Position numbers and translations under genes: made by a program. A stretch of 13,162 nt of DNA from contig JAXIUW010143336.1 in NCBI GenBank assembly GCA_035591015.1, positions 1-13,162 of the forward strand, given 5' to 3'. The notes beneath the pieces are model-generated. The model made no database searches and was not told the DNA's origin. It saw only the letters and a list, made by a program, of their open reading frames with translations. Source of the stretch: Cephalothrix simula (lineage: Eukaryota; Nemertea; Palaeonemertea; Archinemertea; Cephalotrichidae). Shown here piece by piece: positions 1 through 6,974 of this stretch (its first letter is position 1; every line of letters begins with the position of its first letter).

Positions 1-33
1 TTGCGACGAGATGAGCCACATTATATTCAAGTC
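1..33 (-). CDS. Possible start of a further alternative exon, cut by window edge
   Basis: The acceptor-like CAAAATCATCTCTGACAG|GA lies at 34-36 in phase 1 and is followed by an open GLEYNVAHLVA to the edge. The opening G-L-x-x resembles exon 19 (GLQLEIG). No zinc ligand is reached, so the call rests on position, orientation, phase and this weak likeness. Confidence 0.35.
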
Positions 34-506
34 CTGTCAGAGATGATTTTGTGGAATCAGATCTGAGTTGAGAATGAATTTCCAGTTCCCTTTCGGAAGG
101 TTTCAAAACAGCATGGCTGTCTCATTTCTCATGAAAAAATAATATAACTTCTTGTTTTAATAGTTTCGAATTTGAAACATATATCTTAATCCTAAGTACC
201 CTGTGCATGCATTCGGTATTCAGGTAATTGGCCAAATGATGATTCATCAAAATCATTAAGTGGATTAAAACGACACGCTAAACGACACATAACAAAAACC
301 GAGTTAGATAAACCAAGAAACATTCTAATAATTCAAATTATTAATAATCGAATCAAAAAATATCAAATTACATGTATAGTAACTTATTTACACTGAACAA
401 AGAAATAATAAAATGCAATTTCATTGGTACAACTTATACAACCTACTAAGTCATCAGTAACTAGTTACAATATATACTAAATACGATAACTAAATATCTA
501 GACATT
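34..506. other. Presumed intron / 3' UTR after exon 20
   Basis: AT-rich, no intact exon. A plus-strand open stretch around 200-410 includes LKRHAKRH but lacks cysteines at finger spacing. No minus-strand AATAAA seen; one ATTAAA at 155-160. Confidence 0.5.
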
Positions 507-724
507 CTAGAGATGATGATAAATGATCATATGGTTTTTTAAATCTTGTTTATATTTGTACGTTTTATTACAATATTTACACTCAAATGCCCTTATTTGT
601 AGGTGAACTGTTTTTTCATGTTTCTTCCTATCACAATTATATCTAAAAACCTTGCCACAATAATGACAAGATATGGGTTCTCTGTGTTTAGATTGTCTTT
701 GGCTTTGCAATGCTTGTGCAAATC
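507..724 (-). CDS. Alternative terminal exon 20: two zinc fingers, VHLQI type
   Basis: The acceptor TTGGATATCTTTGCAG|GA gives GFAQALQSQRQSKHREPISC; 72 residues to TAG. Fingers C20, C23, H36, H41 (helix RYNCDRKK) and C49, C52, H65, H70 (helix KYKQDLKN), linker LQIRAFE. Leader length and ligand positions match exon 19 exactly, so they are sisters, with the broken exon between them as the third. The leader is Gln-rich. The Met-initiated reading from 773 runs through the acceptor and is not the protein start. Confidence 0.88.
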
Positions 725-881
725 CTGCAAAGATATCCAAAGAAAATAAATTCATAAAATTTTTAGAGTACAATATGGCACTAATAAAATATCTCTGTCT
801 GAGAAAATAAGCAGCTCCTTTAAGCCTTTTTTAACAAAAGAATTAAAAGAGGAATAAGAGACAATAATACTATAATACAAG

Positions 882-1080
882 TTATTTCTTATGATGGACA
901 GTTTTAGCATGTCGGTTTAATTTATCTTTGACATTTAAATGCTTCTTGGCACAATTCACATGAGTATGCTCTTAATTGAAGATGTACTGTTTTCATGCCT
1001 AAATCGTAACCAATTCCTGGAAAATATCATCCCAGAGTACGCACAGTTTTTCGACACATTAATTATGCTTAAAAAAGAAC
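882..1080 (-). pseudogene. Broken alternative terminal exon, VHLQ type (two frameshifts)
   Basis: The acceptor GGATATATTTTCAG|GT is intact and in phase 1. The first frame reads NCAYSGMIFSRNWLRFRHE, a finger 1 like that of exon 19 (FSR.W.R.RH) but with the second Cys changed to Ser. Just after the first His the frame slips: between the two His codons there are 10 nt where sisters have 12. A second frame continues TVHLQLRAYSCELCQEAF, then one extra base shifts it again before NVKDKLNRHAKTVHH. Each shift restores the C-X2-C-X12-H-X4-H spacing. Read without correction the frame ends at TGA 956-958, giving a 41-residue end with no complete finger. A splice-competent but non-functional exon is the best description; sequencing error is an alternative for either indel. 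Confidence 0.8.
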
Positions 1081-1246
1081 CTGAAAATATATCCAAGGAT
1101 TGATAAAGAATTTACCTGAATTAAAGTCTTTAAAATGAAGGAAAATGTTAATTAACCAAGCGAAAAAACAAATTGGACAACTTGAGACTTTAAAAAAACT
1201 TCATCGAATCTTGAATAATTATCATAATCAGTACTACAAAAACATA

Positions 1247-1488
1247 CTAATGTGTAAGAAGTTTTTTAATTTCTTCCAAATGAAAAGCTATTTCATGGCT
1301 CTTCAAAGACTGTTTATCTTTTAATTTCTTATAACAAAATCTACAGTCAAATGCTTTAATTTGCAGGTGAACCTGTTCAACATGCCTTTTCCTTGCCCAA
1401 CTTCTGCTAAATAATTTTTTACAGTAGTCACATGGCCATAAACCATTTGCAATTTGTGGACTTTGACAACCAATTTCGAGCTGAAGTC
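1247..1488 (-). CDS. Alternative terminal exon 19: two zinc fingers, VHLQI type
   Basis: The acceptor TTTTTCGAATTTTGCAG|GA gives GLQLEIGCQSPQIANGLWPC; 80 residues to TAG. A 19-residue leader precedes finger 1 (C20, C23, H36, H41; helix SRSWARKR) and finger 2 (C49, C52, H65, H70; helix KDKQSLKS). Linker LQIKAFD. Finger 2 has Leu instead of the core Phe (KKLKDKQ). A charged ten-residue tail LEEIKKLLTH follows the last His and could extend its helix. It starts 64 nt after the preceding exon's stop. Confidence 0.88.
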
Positions 1489-1552
1489 CTGCAAAATTCG
1501 AAAAATTTGTCAATAATATACAATTTCCAGATAAACCTAACACCGCCAAGTC

Positions 1553-1770
1553 TTAAACTTCTTTGCCATGAGAAGCAAGCATATGCACTCTCAAATTCTG
1601 TTTCGTGGCATATCGCTTCTCACAATGTTGACACTCAAAAGGTCGTTGGCCAAGATGAACAGTTTTTTCGTGTAAAAGGAGTACAGCATTACTCTGCATA
1701 TTCTTTCTGCAATATCTACAGAAAAACCGTCGATTCCCGACGTAGTAATTAGGATTAGTATCTTGACGCC
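1553..1770 (-). CDS. Alternative terminal exon 18: two zinc fingers, pair with exon 17
   Basis: The acceptor CTTGTCTCTCGTTCCAG|GG gives GRQDTNPNYYVGNRRFFC; 72 residues to TGA. Fingers C18, C21, H34, H39 and C47, C50, H63, H68, linker LGQRPFE. Like exon 17 it has Met at the finger 1 core (KNMQSNAVLLLH) and a YA.(K/N)Q.LR.HML second helix. It has ten more residues before the first Cys, so the sister exons differ mainly by an indel there. The LVPG before the acceptor, and the Met further up, are intron translation. Another minus-strand frame across it (1591-1812) is a shadow. Confidence 0.9.
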
Positions 1771-2194
1771 CTGGAACGAGAGACAAGACAAGATAGTTAA
1801 AATCAATGACATGTCTCAAACCATTTTAGTTAAAGAGTTATCTTTTGAAATCTTGTTAGAATAGGCTAATAGAAGCTAGATATATGTACCTGAAGTTATC
1901 AGGTATCTACATTTTAACCCCCAATGTCATACCATGGGCTTATTGTCATACCATGGGCTTATGGTCATACCATGGGCTTATGGTCATACTCACAGAAAAG
2001 CTCAATAACTCTGAACAGGTTTCTATTTTACGCTAACTACATATGAAACCCATAATGGATAGCGTAAACTAAAACTCACCTACGAAGTGTCTTTCCTATG
2101 TACATGTAAAATATATTGAGATACTGTAGATTAAACGTATACTCCAGGGGCTTGAGTCACTAATGTCAGATACGAAAGTCTTTTGACTGGAGAA
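1771..2194. other. Intron remainder between exons 17 and 18
   Basis: Besides the tandem repeat, the minus strand has a strong donor match (TAG|GTGAGT) at 2080 with an acceptor-like TTTAATCTACAG 44 nt upstream. No coding similarity is visible in the stretch. Confidence 0.5.
1925..1989. repeat. 19-bp tandem repeat, about 3.4 copies
   Basis: Units of TGTCATACCATGGGCTTAT repeat three times with one or two substitutions plus a partial fourth, in the gap between exons 17 and 18. Each unit holds CCATGG. No function recognised. Confidence 0.9.
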
Positions 2195-2384
2195 AATTAT
2201 GAATACATATTTATGCTCATCAATTCCGACTAGTTTTATCGATAAAATCATATTCTAAAATATTCATTTTACTCAGCTTCAGAAAGATGATGCATGGTCA
2301 CGTGTTAATCCAACTCCTATTTTCTGGAATATATTATAGGATAAAAATGATGACATTTCACACGTTTTGTCTAATACAGTTTCC
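2195..2384 (-). pseudogene. Degraded relic of a three-finger exon (exon 16-like)
   Basis: Seen: on the minus strand the translation keeps recognisable pieces of exon 16 in order. First comes KCHHFYPIIYSRK, aligning with exon 16's NCRFCPKKYSRK. Next is MHHLSEAE, aligning with MHHRSEAD. After a frame change comes KMNILEYDFIDK, aligning with KANIFECDFCDK. Two in-frame stops fall before the MHH segment, the second Cys of finger 2 is lost, and both Cys of finger 3 are replaced (Tyr, Ile). DNA similarity is also direct (TCAGCTTCAGAA.GATGATGCAT in both). No acceptor or finger 1 cysteines remain. This is a dead copy of an exon, not a gene. Confidence 0.8.
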
Positions 2385-2578
2385 TCAAGCAATATATTTT
2401 CTACCGTGAGTAACAAGCATATGCTGTCTTAAACTCTGATTTGCTGCATAACATTTTCCACACAACTGACACTGAAATGGTCGTAAGCCAAGATGTACAG
2501 TTTTTTCGTGTAAAATAAGTACAGCTTTACTCTGCATTGTCTTTCCACAAAGTTTACATAAAAACTTTCGGGGACGCC
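2385..2578 (-). CDS. Alternative terminal exon 17: two zinc fingers, pair with exon 18
   Basis: The acceptor TTCCTCTCGTTCCAG|GG gives GRPRKFLC; 64 residues to TGA. Fingers C8, C11, H24, H29 and C37, C40, H53, H58 joined by LGLRPFQ, close to the canonical seven-residue linker. Finger 1 has Met at the core aromatic position (GKTMQSKAVL), shared only with exon 18. The 18 bases across the splice junction (CTCTCGTTCCAG|GGCGTC) are identical in both exons, so the duplication carried the acceptor with it. The stop codon abuts a degraded exon 16-like sequence. Confidence 0.9.
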
Positions 2579-2632
2579 CTGGAACGAGAGGAAGATAAAT
2601 AAATAATTTAACAAGTTTTCCTAAACTCATAA

Positions 2633-2638
2633 TTTATT
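2633..2638 (-). terminator. Candidate poly(A) signal of exon 16
   Basis: Minus-strand AATAAA 57 nt after the stop of the exon ending at 2695 and about 55 nt before the next acceptor, in a gap of only 116 nt. Confidence 0.4.
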
Positions 2639-2694
2639 ATTTAATCAGTAATCTCCCAACCAAGTCAAGGCAAACTATTCTATAATCTCAAAAG

Positions 2695-3032
2695 TCATAA
2701 CGTTGGTATTTCATTTATGGTGATGTTGTGACTATTTTTCAAATGAACAATAAGGTGGCGTTTTCGGCGAAAAATCTTATCGCAAAAATCACATTCAAAA
2801 ATATTTGCTTTAAGATCAATTCCTAGTTCATCAGCTTCAGAACGATGATGCATGAACTCATGTATATCAAAATCATCTTTCCTAGAGTATTTTTTAGGAC
2901 AAAAACGGCAATTAAATGCTTTGATTCCAAGATGGACTGTCTTTTCATGGGTTCTTAAAGCTGAGACACTTGGCCATTTTTTTCCACAATATCTGCAAGA
3001 TTTTGCAACTCCATTATTAATCCAAGAGTCCC
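2695..3032 (-). CDS. Alternative terminal exon 16: three zinc fingers with EADE linker
   Basis: Largest exon of the array and without an early Met. The acceptor AATTTCCTTTTGCAG|GG gives GDSWINNGVAKSC; 112 residues to TGA. Finger 1 C13, C16, H29, H34 (core Trp, KKWPSVSALRTH); finger 2 C42, C45, H58, H63; spacer SEADELGIDLKA; finger 3 C81, C84, H97, H102 with basic helix RRKRHLIV. The ten-residue tail NITINEIPTL follows. It is the parent-like copy of the relic at 2195-2384, which keeps this exon's finger 2 to finger 3 region in degraded form. Confidence 0.88.
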
Positions 3033-3471
3033 CTGCAAAAGGAAATTATGACGAAATGAATTCTAATCGTGAGAATATGAATTTTATTAAACACAATCAC
3101 AAAGAAAGTTAATGCCAATAATTTAGTACACTGAAGGATATTCGTCAAGCTACCCTTCCACTCGCCCCCGGTCCTATATAATTAAAACTATTAAATCATA
3201 AAAAATCTTTCATAGCCATTTATATTTATAACTTATTCAACCTGTGAGTGTAACAGATAATCAGCTTGTGAATAAACATTATGCTCTAAGAACTTATAAA
3301 ACATGAATCATAAAAAAAAAATCCACAATCCTCTGGCTCCTCAATGTACTATTAATGGTCAACAAGTGCCAATATCTGAAAAATGTTACATAATCAAGTT
3401 CTTCAATACTACTATTTTGTCCTTAATTGTTTTAAAGAACTTTCACAAGAACATTTTTGTTAACTCCATAA
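3033..3471. other. 439-nt gap between exons 15 and 16
   Basis: AT-rich sequence with an A-tract near 3311. I see no finger relic, RNA gene or repeat. Open frames here on the plus strand lack coding features. Confidence 0.6.
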
Positions 3472-3788
3472 CTACGTTATCACTGAATGACAATTATGCA
3501 TATGGGCAGCCCGATATTGCTTTCTTCGGAATATCTTATTACAGATTTCACATTTATGGATTTTGACATTAAGGTCAATACCACTAGATTCAGCCTCGGC
3601 ACGATGCCTGGTATACTCATGTAATTTCATTTCTCCATTCCTAGCAAACCTTTTCGAACAAAATCGACAATAGAATACTTTGAGACCGAGGTGAACTGTA
3701 TTTTCATGGATTTGGAGAGCTGAGCTGCTTGGCCACACCTTCCCACAGAACCGACATGATCTGAATTTGGATACCGGACCTCTATACC
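3472..3788 (-). CDS. Alternative terminal exon 15: three zinc fingers with EAES linker
   Basis: The acceptor ACATATTTCTTTGCAG|GG gives GYRGPVSKFRSC; 105 residues to TGA. Finger 1 C12, C15, H28, H33 has Trp at the core position (KVWPSSSALQIH), shared with exon 16. Finger 2 is C41, C44, H57, H62. A spacer with AEAESSGIDLNV follows, then finger 3 C80, C83, H96, H101 with helix RRKQYRAA, close to exon 14 (RRKQYLDA). A start at the first GTG or Met would remove half of finger 1, which confirms that splicing supplies the 5' end. Confidence 0.89.
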
Positions 3789-4182
3789 CTGCAAAGAAAT
3801 ATGTTCAGTAATGATTCTTAGTACAGAAAACTGGGAATATATATATATATATATAACAGATTTTGGCTGAAGGAAAACGAAAGAAATCCACAAAGGAAAA
3901 TAAAAACCCCTTTTAGACACATTGCTATCCGGAAAAAGTTCTAGTTTACGGCCCTAAGCGCTCTTTAATCTTACGTCATATAAGACCTGAACTTCAATTG
4001 TTTACCTGAAAAGACATGCTCCTATTTTACTTTCACTCAAAGAAAACTAACAAGAAAACAATGAATCTCGATAAATTTTACAGGCACTTAAAGAAATTGA
4101 CGTTTTTTTACGTGAATTCAATATATATTTATGAATGTGGACCATAAAATAGAACCAAAAAAAAAAAGTAGTGAATATCTAT
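3789..4182. other. 394-nt gap between exons 14 and 15
   Basis: Contains an (AT)n run at 3837-3855 and a short acceptor-led open stretch at 3971-4005, treated under findings. No intact finger motif is visible on either strand. Confidence 0.6.
3837..3855. repeat. (AT)n microsatellite
   Basis: Nineteen bases of uninterrupted AT dinucleotides, about 50 nt upstream of the acceptor of the next exon in transcript orientation. Likely length-polymorphic. Confidence 0.9.
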
Positions 4183-4487
4183 TTACGAATGACTACTTAA
4201 AAGATGAGCATCAAGATACTGCTTTCTGCGAAACACTTTGTGGCAGAAATGGCAGTTATACACACTGACATTCAACGTAATTCCCATCGATTCTGCTTCC
4301 AATCGATGGCTGATAAATTGATGCATGTTTAGTTCTTGTTTTCTTGCATATCTCTTCTGACAAAATTGACAGGTATGCGCTTTAATGCGTAGATGAACTG
4401 CATTCTCATGTATTCTGCGATTAGAGTTGTTGCCGCAGAATTTACCACAGTATCTACATCGTTTGCTACTAATTGTCCATTCGATTT
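4183..4487 (-). CDS. Alternative terminal exon 14: three zinc fingers with EAES linker
   Basis: First of three exons on a different plan. The acceptor AACTTTTCTTTCCAG|AA gives EIEWTISSKRC; 101 residues to TAA. Fingers: C11, C14, H27, H32; C40, C43, H56, H61; then an unusually long 17-residue spacer with EAESMGITLNV, and C79, C82, H95, H100. The first inter-finger linker is seven residues (LRIKAHT). An unusual extra Cys follows in finger 1 (KFCGNNSN, where Phe is expected one residue earlier). A longer open frame over the same DNA (4329-4583) is a shadow. Confidence 0.86.
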
Positions 4488-5078
4488 CTGGAAAGAAAAG
4501 TTCGGAAATATCTGTAATAGTCTAGTGTGTAAAAAAAAGTTGGTACAAACAATCTCGCAATTAATATCCAGCGAAAAATGCAATTTTTAAAAAATTCTGC
4601 TATTTATTTGTTGTATTAAATCATTTACAAGTGACACTTCGTAAAACGCACATTAACATTCGAAAAAATAACATTAAAAATTGTACAATTAATATTGTCA
4701 AGTCTTTCAGGGCAATACGAAGCAATTACGAGAGGCAAAACTAGGGACGAGGCCAGAGTTTATTAGTGGCAAAAACCGTGATTCATTGCTGTTTCGTACC
4801 ATTACACCAGGAATTTATTTATTCCTGATGAATACACCTTAATCGGTAAATAATAATTATCATTATATACACACCAAGTAAATGATACAGACAGAGAGTG
4901 CATACTTAATTATACTGTCTCTCAAATGCTGCTTTGGCTACAAAAATTCAGTTTTTAGCTTATATATAGTAAACAACAATTAAATCAATTAAAAATGACA
5001 TGTCTGTGGCCTAAAAGCTAAGGACAGTGTGTAAACACAGCAGAGTTTAATATTCTCATATTTTTTAAAATTCAATAT
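4488..5078. other. 591-nt gap between exons 13 and 14
   Basis: No zinc-finger exon or relic is visible on the minus strand. It holds the AATAAA above and, on the plus strand, an open stretch (4693-4842) of about 49 codons without a Met near its start, with less AT-rich codons than the surroundings. I cannot assign the stretch to a family. Confidence 0.6.
4603..4608 (-). terminator. Weak candidate poly(A) signal
   Basis: Minus-strand AATAAA about 470 nt beyond the stop of the exon ending at 5079 and about 115 nt before the next acceptor. It is the only copy I noticed in this 591-nt gap. Confidence 0.25.
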
Positions 5079-5263
5079 CTATTTCGTCAAAAGAATACCA
5101 TGCTTCGTAACCATGTGATTCCTCATTGAATTGTTTCTCGTAAATGCAGCACTGCAAATTGTGCAATAAAACCTTCTCCCTAAATGTCTTTCATTCTCAT
5201 GTGCGGTTTTAGTTCCCTTTGATTTGAACTCAGCCTTGCAGAAGCTGCACTGAAACGTAGTAC
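5079..5263 (-). CDS. Alternative terminal exon 13: two zinc fingers, HLGRR type
   Basis: Last of the uniform block. The acceptor TTTGTGTATTTGCAG|GT gives GTTFQCSFCK; 61 residues to TAG. Ligands C6, C9, H22, H27, C34, C37, H50, H55; linker LGRRFY; helices KSKGTKTA and TRNNSMRN; tail GILLTK. It is less AT-rich than its sisters and has Met instead of Leu at the core helix position of finger 2. No in-frame Met near the start, so it is found only by splice-site logic. Confidence 0.86.
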
Positions 5264-5361
5264 CTGCAAATACACAAATTGACGAAATGTTATCTCACTA
5301 TACACTAAGTTTTACGGAGACGTAAAGGTCTTATTGCCATTAGGGACACTTTGACACATAG

Positions 5362-5367
5362 TTTATT
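5362..5367 (-). terminator. Candidate poly(A) signal of exon 12
   Basis: Minus-strand AATAAA about 130 nt after the stop at 5499, in TTACAATAAACTATGTG, which matches the equivalent region after exon 11. Confidence 0.45.
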
Positions 5368-5401
5368 GTAATTGATGTATCACAAACAGATGGAAAAACA
5401 C

Positions 5402-5439
5402 CTTCATATGTTTAGCTTGTCTTCATATGTTTCGCTTGT
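5402..5439. repeat. 19-bp tandem duplication
   Basis: Two adjacent copies of CTTCATATGTTTAGCTTGT differing at one base, in the presumed 3' UTR after exon 12. No function is evident; replication slippage is the simple explanation. Confidence 0.85.
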
Positions 5440-5498
5440 TTTACCACATTTAAGTTACTACCGGTAAATAAATAATTTTTAAAGAAAAAAATGTTTGG

Positions 5499-5686
5499 TT
5501 ATACACTGAATACTATCTTGTGCTGATCTCTTAACATGTGATTTCTTAACAAGTACTTCCTGGTATATGATTTACCACAGATGGCGCAAATAAACCTCCT
5601 TCCCAAATGTTTTTCTCTCTCATGCTTGCTCATGCCCTTCTTATTTTTGAACAAGGAACCACAAAAACTGCAAGCCCACTTACTCT
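5499..5686 (-). CDS. Alternative terminal exon 12: two zinc fingers, second with H-X5-H
   Basis: The acceptor TTTATGTATTTGCAG|AG gives ESKWACSFCG; 62 residues to TAA. Finger 1 is C6, C9, H22, H27 with helix KNKKGMSK; linker LGRRFI. Finger 2 is C34, C37, H50 and H56: one extra residue in HMLRDQH makes H-X5-H where all sister exons have H-X4-H. H-X5-H occurs in functional C2H2 fingers, so this is a variation rather than proof of decay. No early Met exists in frame. Confidence 0.86.
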
Positions 5687-5874
5687 CTGCAAATACATAA
5701 AATACAAAGGTAACTAAAAGCTATTTTGAGGTATGTAGAAAGGTATGTAGAATGTTAATTATTTATTAGTTATCACACTGTCACGAAACTAGTTCATAAA
5801 ATCAAGTACACACTTTTATGTTTTAGGGAGAACTGAAGTAACGATATTCCGATTATGGGCACTTGGTCACACAG

Positions 5875-5880
5875 TTTATT
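5875..5880 (-). terminator. Candidate poly(A) signal of exon 11
   Basis: Minus-strand AATAAA about 90 nt after the stop at 5970, within a stretch (TTATAATAAACTGTGT) that recurs in similar form after exon 12. Conservation between duplicates raises its credibility. A second AATAAA lies at 5762-5767. Confidence 0.45.
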
Positions 5881-5969
5881 ATAATTAATAACAAACTTCC
5901 TTCGTAAGCGTCATTTGTTTTCCCAAATTTAGTACTACCGGAAATGATATTTATAAAAAAAAAGTTTGG

Positions 5970-6154
5970 TTAAGCATTGACTACTCTCTTGTGCTGAATA
6001 AACACGTGATTTCTCAACAAGTAGTTCCTTTTAAATGATTTATCACAGATGGCACACATATACCTCCTTCCGAGATGCTTCTCCTTCTCATGTTTGCTCT
6101 TCCCGTACTTATTTTTGAACAAGGCACCACAAAAACTGCAAGCCCATTTACTAT
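5970..6154 (-). CDS. Alternative terminal exon 11: two zinc fingers, pair with exon 12
   Basis: The acceptor CCTATTTACTTGCAG|AT gives DSKWACSFCG; 61 residues. Ligands C6, C9, H22, H27, C34, C37, H50, H55; linker LGRRYM; helices KNKYGKSK and KRNYLLRN. It resembles exon 12 in protein, in the intron before the acceptor and in the 3' flank, where both have a similar stretch containing AATAAA. The upstream Met (in MCGLITFP...) is intronic. Confidence 0.9.
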
Positions 6155-6263
6155 CTGCAAGTAAATAGGTAACTAAAGTTAATTCACATTTTTTAGGTAA
6201 GTAGACAGTAATATATATTGTTATGTTATTCATTGGGAATGTTATTAATCCACACAAAAAGCT

Positions 6264-6445
6264 TTAGTTGAGTTCAGTACTATGCCTTAAAAACATGTGA
6301 TTGCGTAACATATAGTTCCAGGTAAAAGATTTATTACAATAAGTGCAACAAAACTTTCCTCCAAGGTGACTTTCTTTTTCATGCTTCTTTTTCCCATACT
6401 TAGTTGTAAAGAAAGCACCACAAAAACTGCATTTCCATTTACCTC
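6264..6445 (-). CDS. Alternative terminal exon 10: two zinc fingers, duplicate of exon 9
   Basis: The acceptor CCTATGTACTTGCAG|GA gives GGKWKCSFCG; 60 residues to TAA. Same ligand positions as exon 9. Finger 1 helix is TTKYGKKK, finger 2 helix TWNYMLRN, linker LGGKFC, tail STELN. The two proteins differ at only a handful of positions before the tail, mostly near the finger 1 helix, the finger 1 histidines and the residues before C37. A longer open frame over the same DNA (6287-6541) is out of frame and not real. The next acceptor is 109 nt away and no AATAAA lies between. Confidence 0.87.
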
Positions 6446-6527
6446 CTGCAAGTACATAGGTAACAGGTAACTATTAATGAAAAAACTACTAGTATCAATT
6501 TTAAGCACATAAGATGCATGCAAGCGA

Positions 6528-6533
6528 TTTATT
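6528..6533 (-). terminator. Candidate poly(A) signal AATAAA
   Basis: Minus-strand AATAAA 79 nt after the stop of the exon ending at 6613 and about 80 nt before the next acceptor. Confidence 0.35.
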
Positions 6534-6612
6534 TCAACCATGAACTGTTAACACCTAATGTTGTATCGCAATTTTTTCGTTTATAAATCTTTTCGAATTG
6601 TTTATCCACACT

Positions 6613-6794
6613 TTAGTCAAGTACTTGTCCGTGCCTTAAAAACATGTGGTTTCGTAGCATGTAGTTCCAGGTAAAAGATTTATTACAAATATTGCAACAA
6701 AATTTTCCTCCCAGATGATTTTCTTTCACATGCTTGGTTTTTCCATACACAGTTGTAAAGAAAGCGCCACAAAAACTGCATTTCCATTTACCAT
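6613..6794 (-). CDS. Alternative terminal exon 9: two zinc fingers, duplicate of exon 10
   Basis: The acceptor CCTATGTACTTGCAG|AT gives DGKWKCSFCG; 60 residues. Ligands at C6, C9, H22, H27, C34, C37, H50, H55; linker LGGKFC. Helices are TTVYGKTK and TWNYMLRN. The second finger is nearly identical to that of the next exon (FTWNYMLRNHMFLRH in both), and the intron just upstream is also alike, so this pair arose by a recent tandem duplication that included the acceptor. Tail is GQVLD. Confidence 0.9.
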
Positions 6795-6974
6795 CTGCAA
6801 GTACATAGGTAACTATTAGTGACAAGCTTATTTTAATATTATCTTACTGAAACTACAACTCACTAAAAAGTCTTGGGAGTGCTGCATTAGGAGAATATGA
6901 GTTCTATATGTATTATTAATACTTAAATATATACAAAATACGTTCTGGGATTCACAATTCCTGGAAAATTATCG

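Noticed and set aside
205-410. Plus-strand open stretch containing LKRHAKRH, like a finger helix
   Set aside because: No cysteine pair at finger spacing before it, and it is on the strand opposite to the whole array; chance likeness.
507-773. Met-initiated small genes (for example from 773, 1549, 1819, 2630, 7819)
   Set aside because: The Met codons lie upstream of clear acceptors and sister exons have none, so they are intron translation rather than starts.
1432-1752. Plus-strand open frame of 106 codons
   Set aside because: It is antisense to exons 18 and 19; its openness follows from the coding strand, and it has no domain.
3627-3920. Minus-strand frame of 97 codons overlapping exon 15
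   Set aside because: Different frame from the finger ligands and it runs through the acceptor and the AT repeat; a shadow.
4329-4583. Minus-strand Met-initiated frame over exon 14
   Set aside because: Contains no zinc-finger spacing; the phase-1 frame from 4487 gives three complete fingers.
6287-6541. Minus-strand frame of 84 codons over exon 10
   Set aside because: Out of frame with the C2H2 ligands; the true frame is open from the acceptor at 6445 to the stop at 6264.
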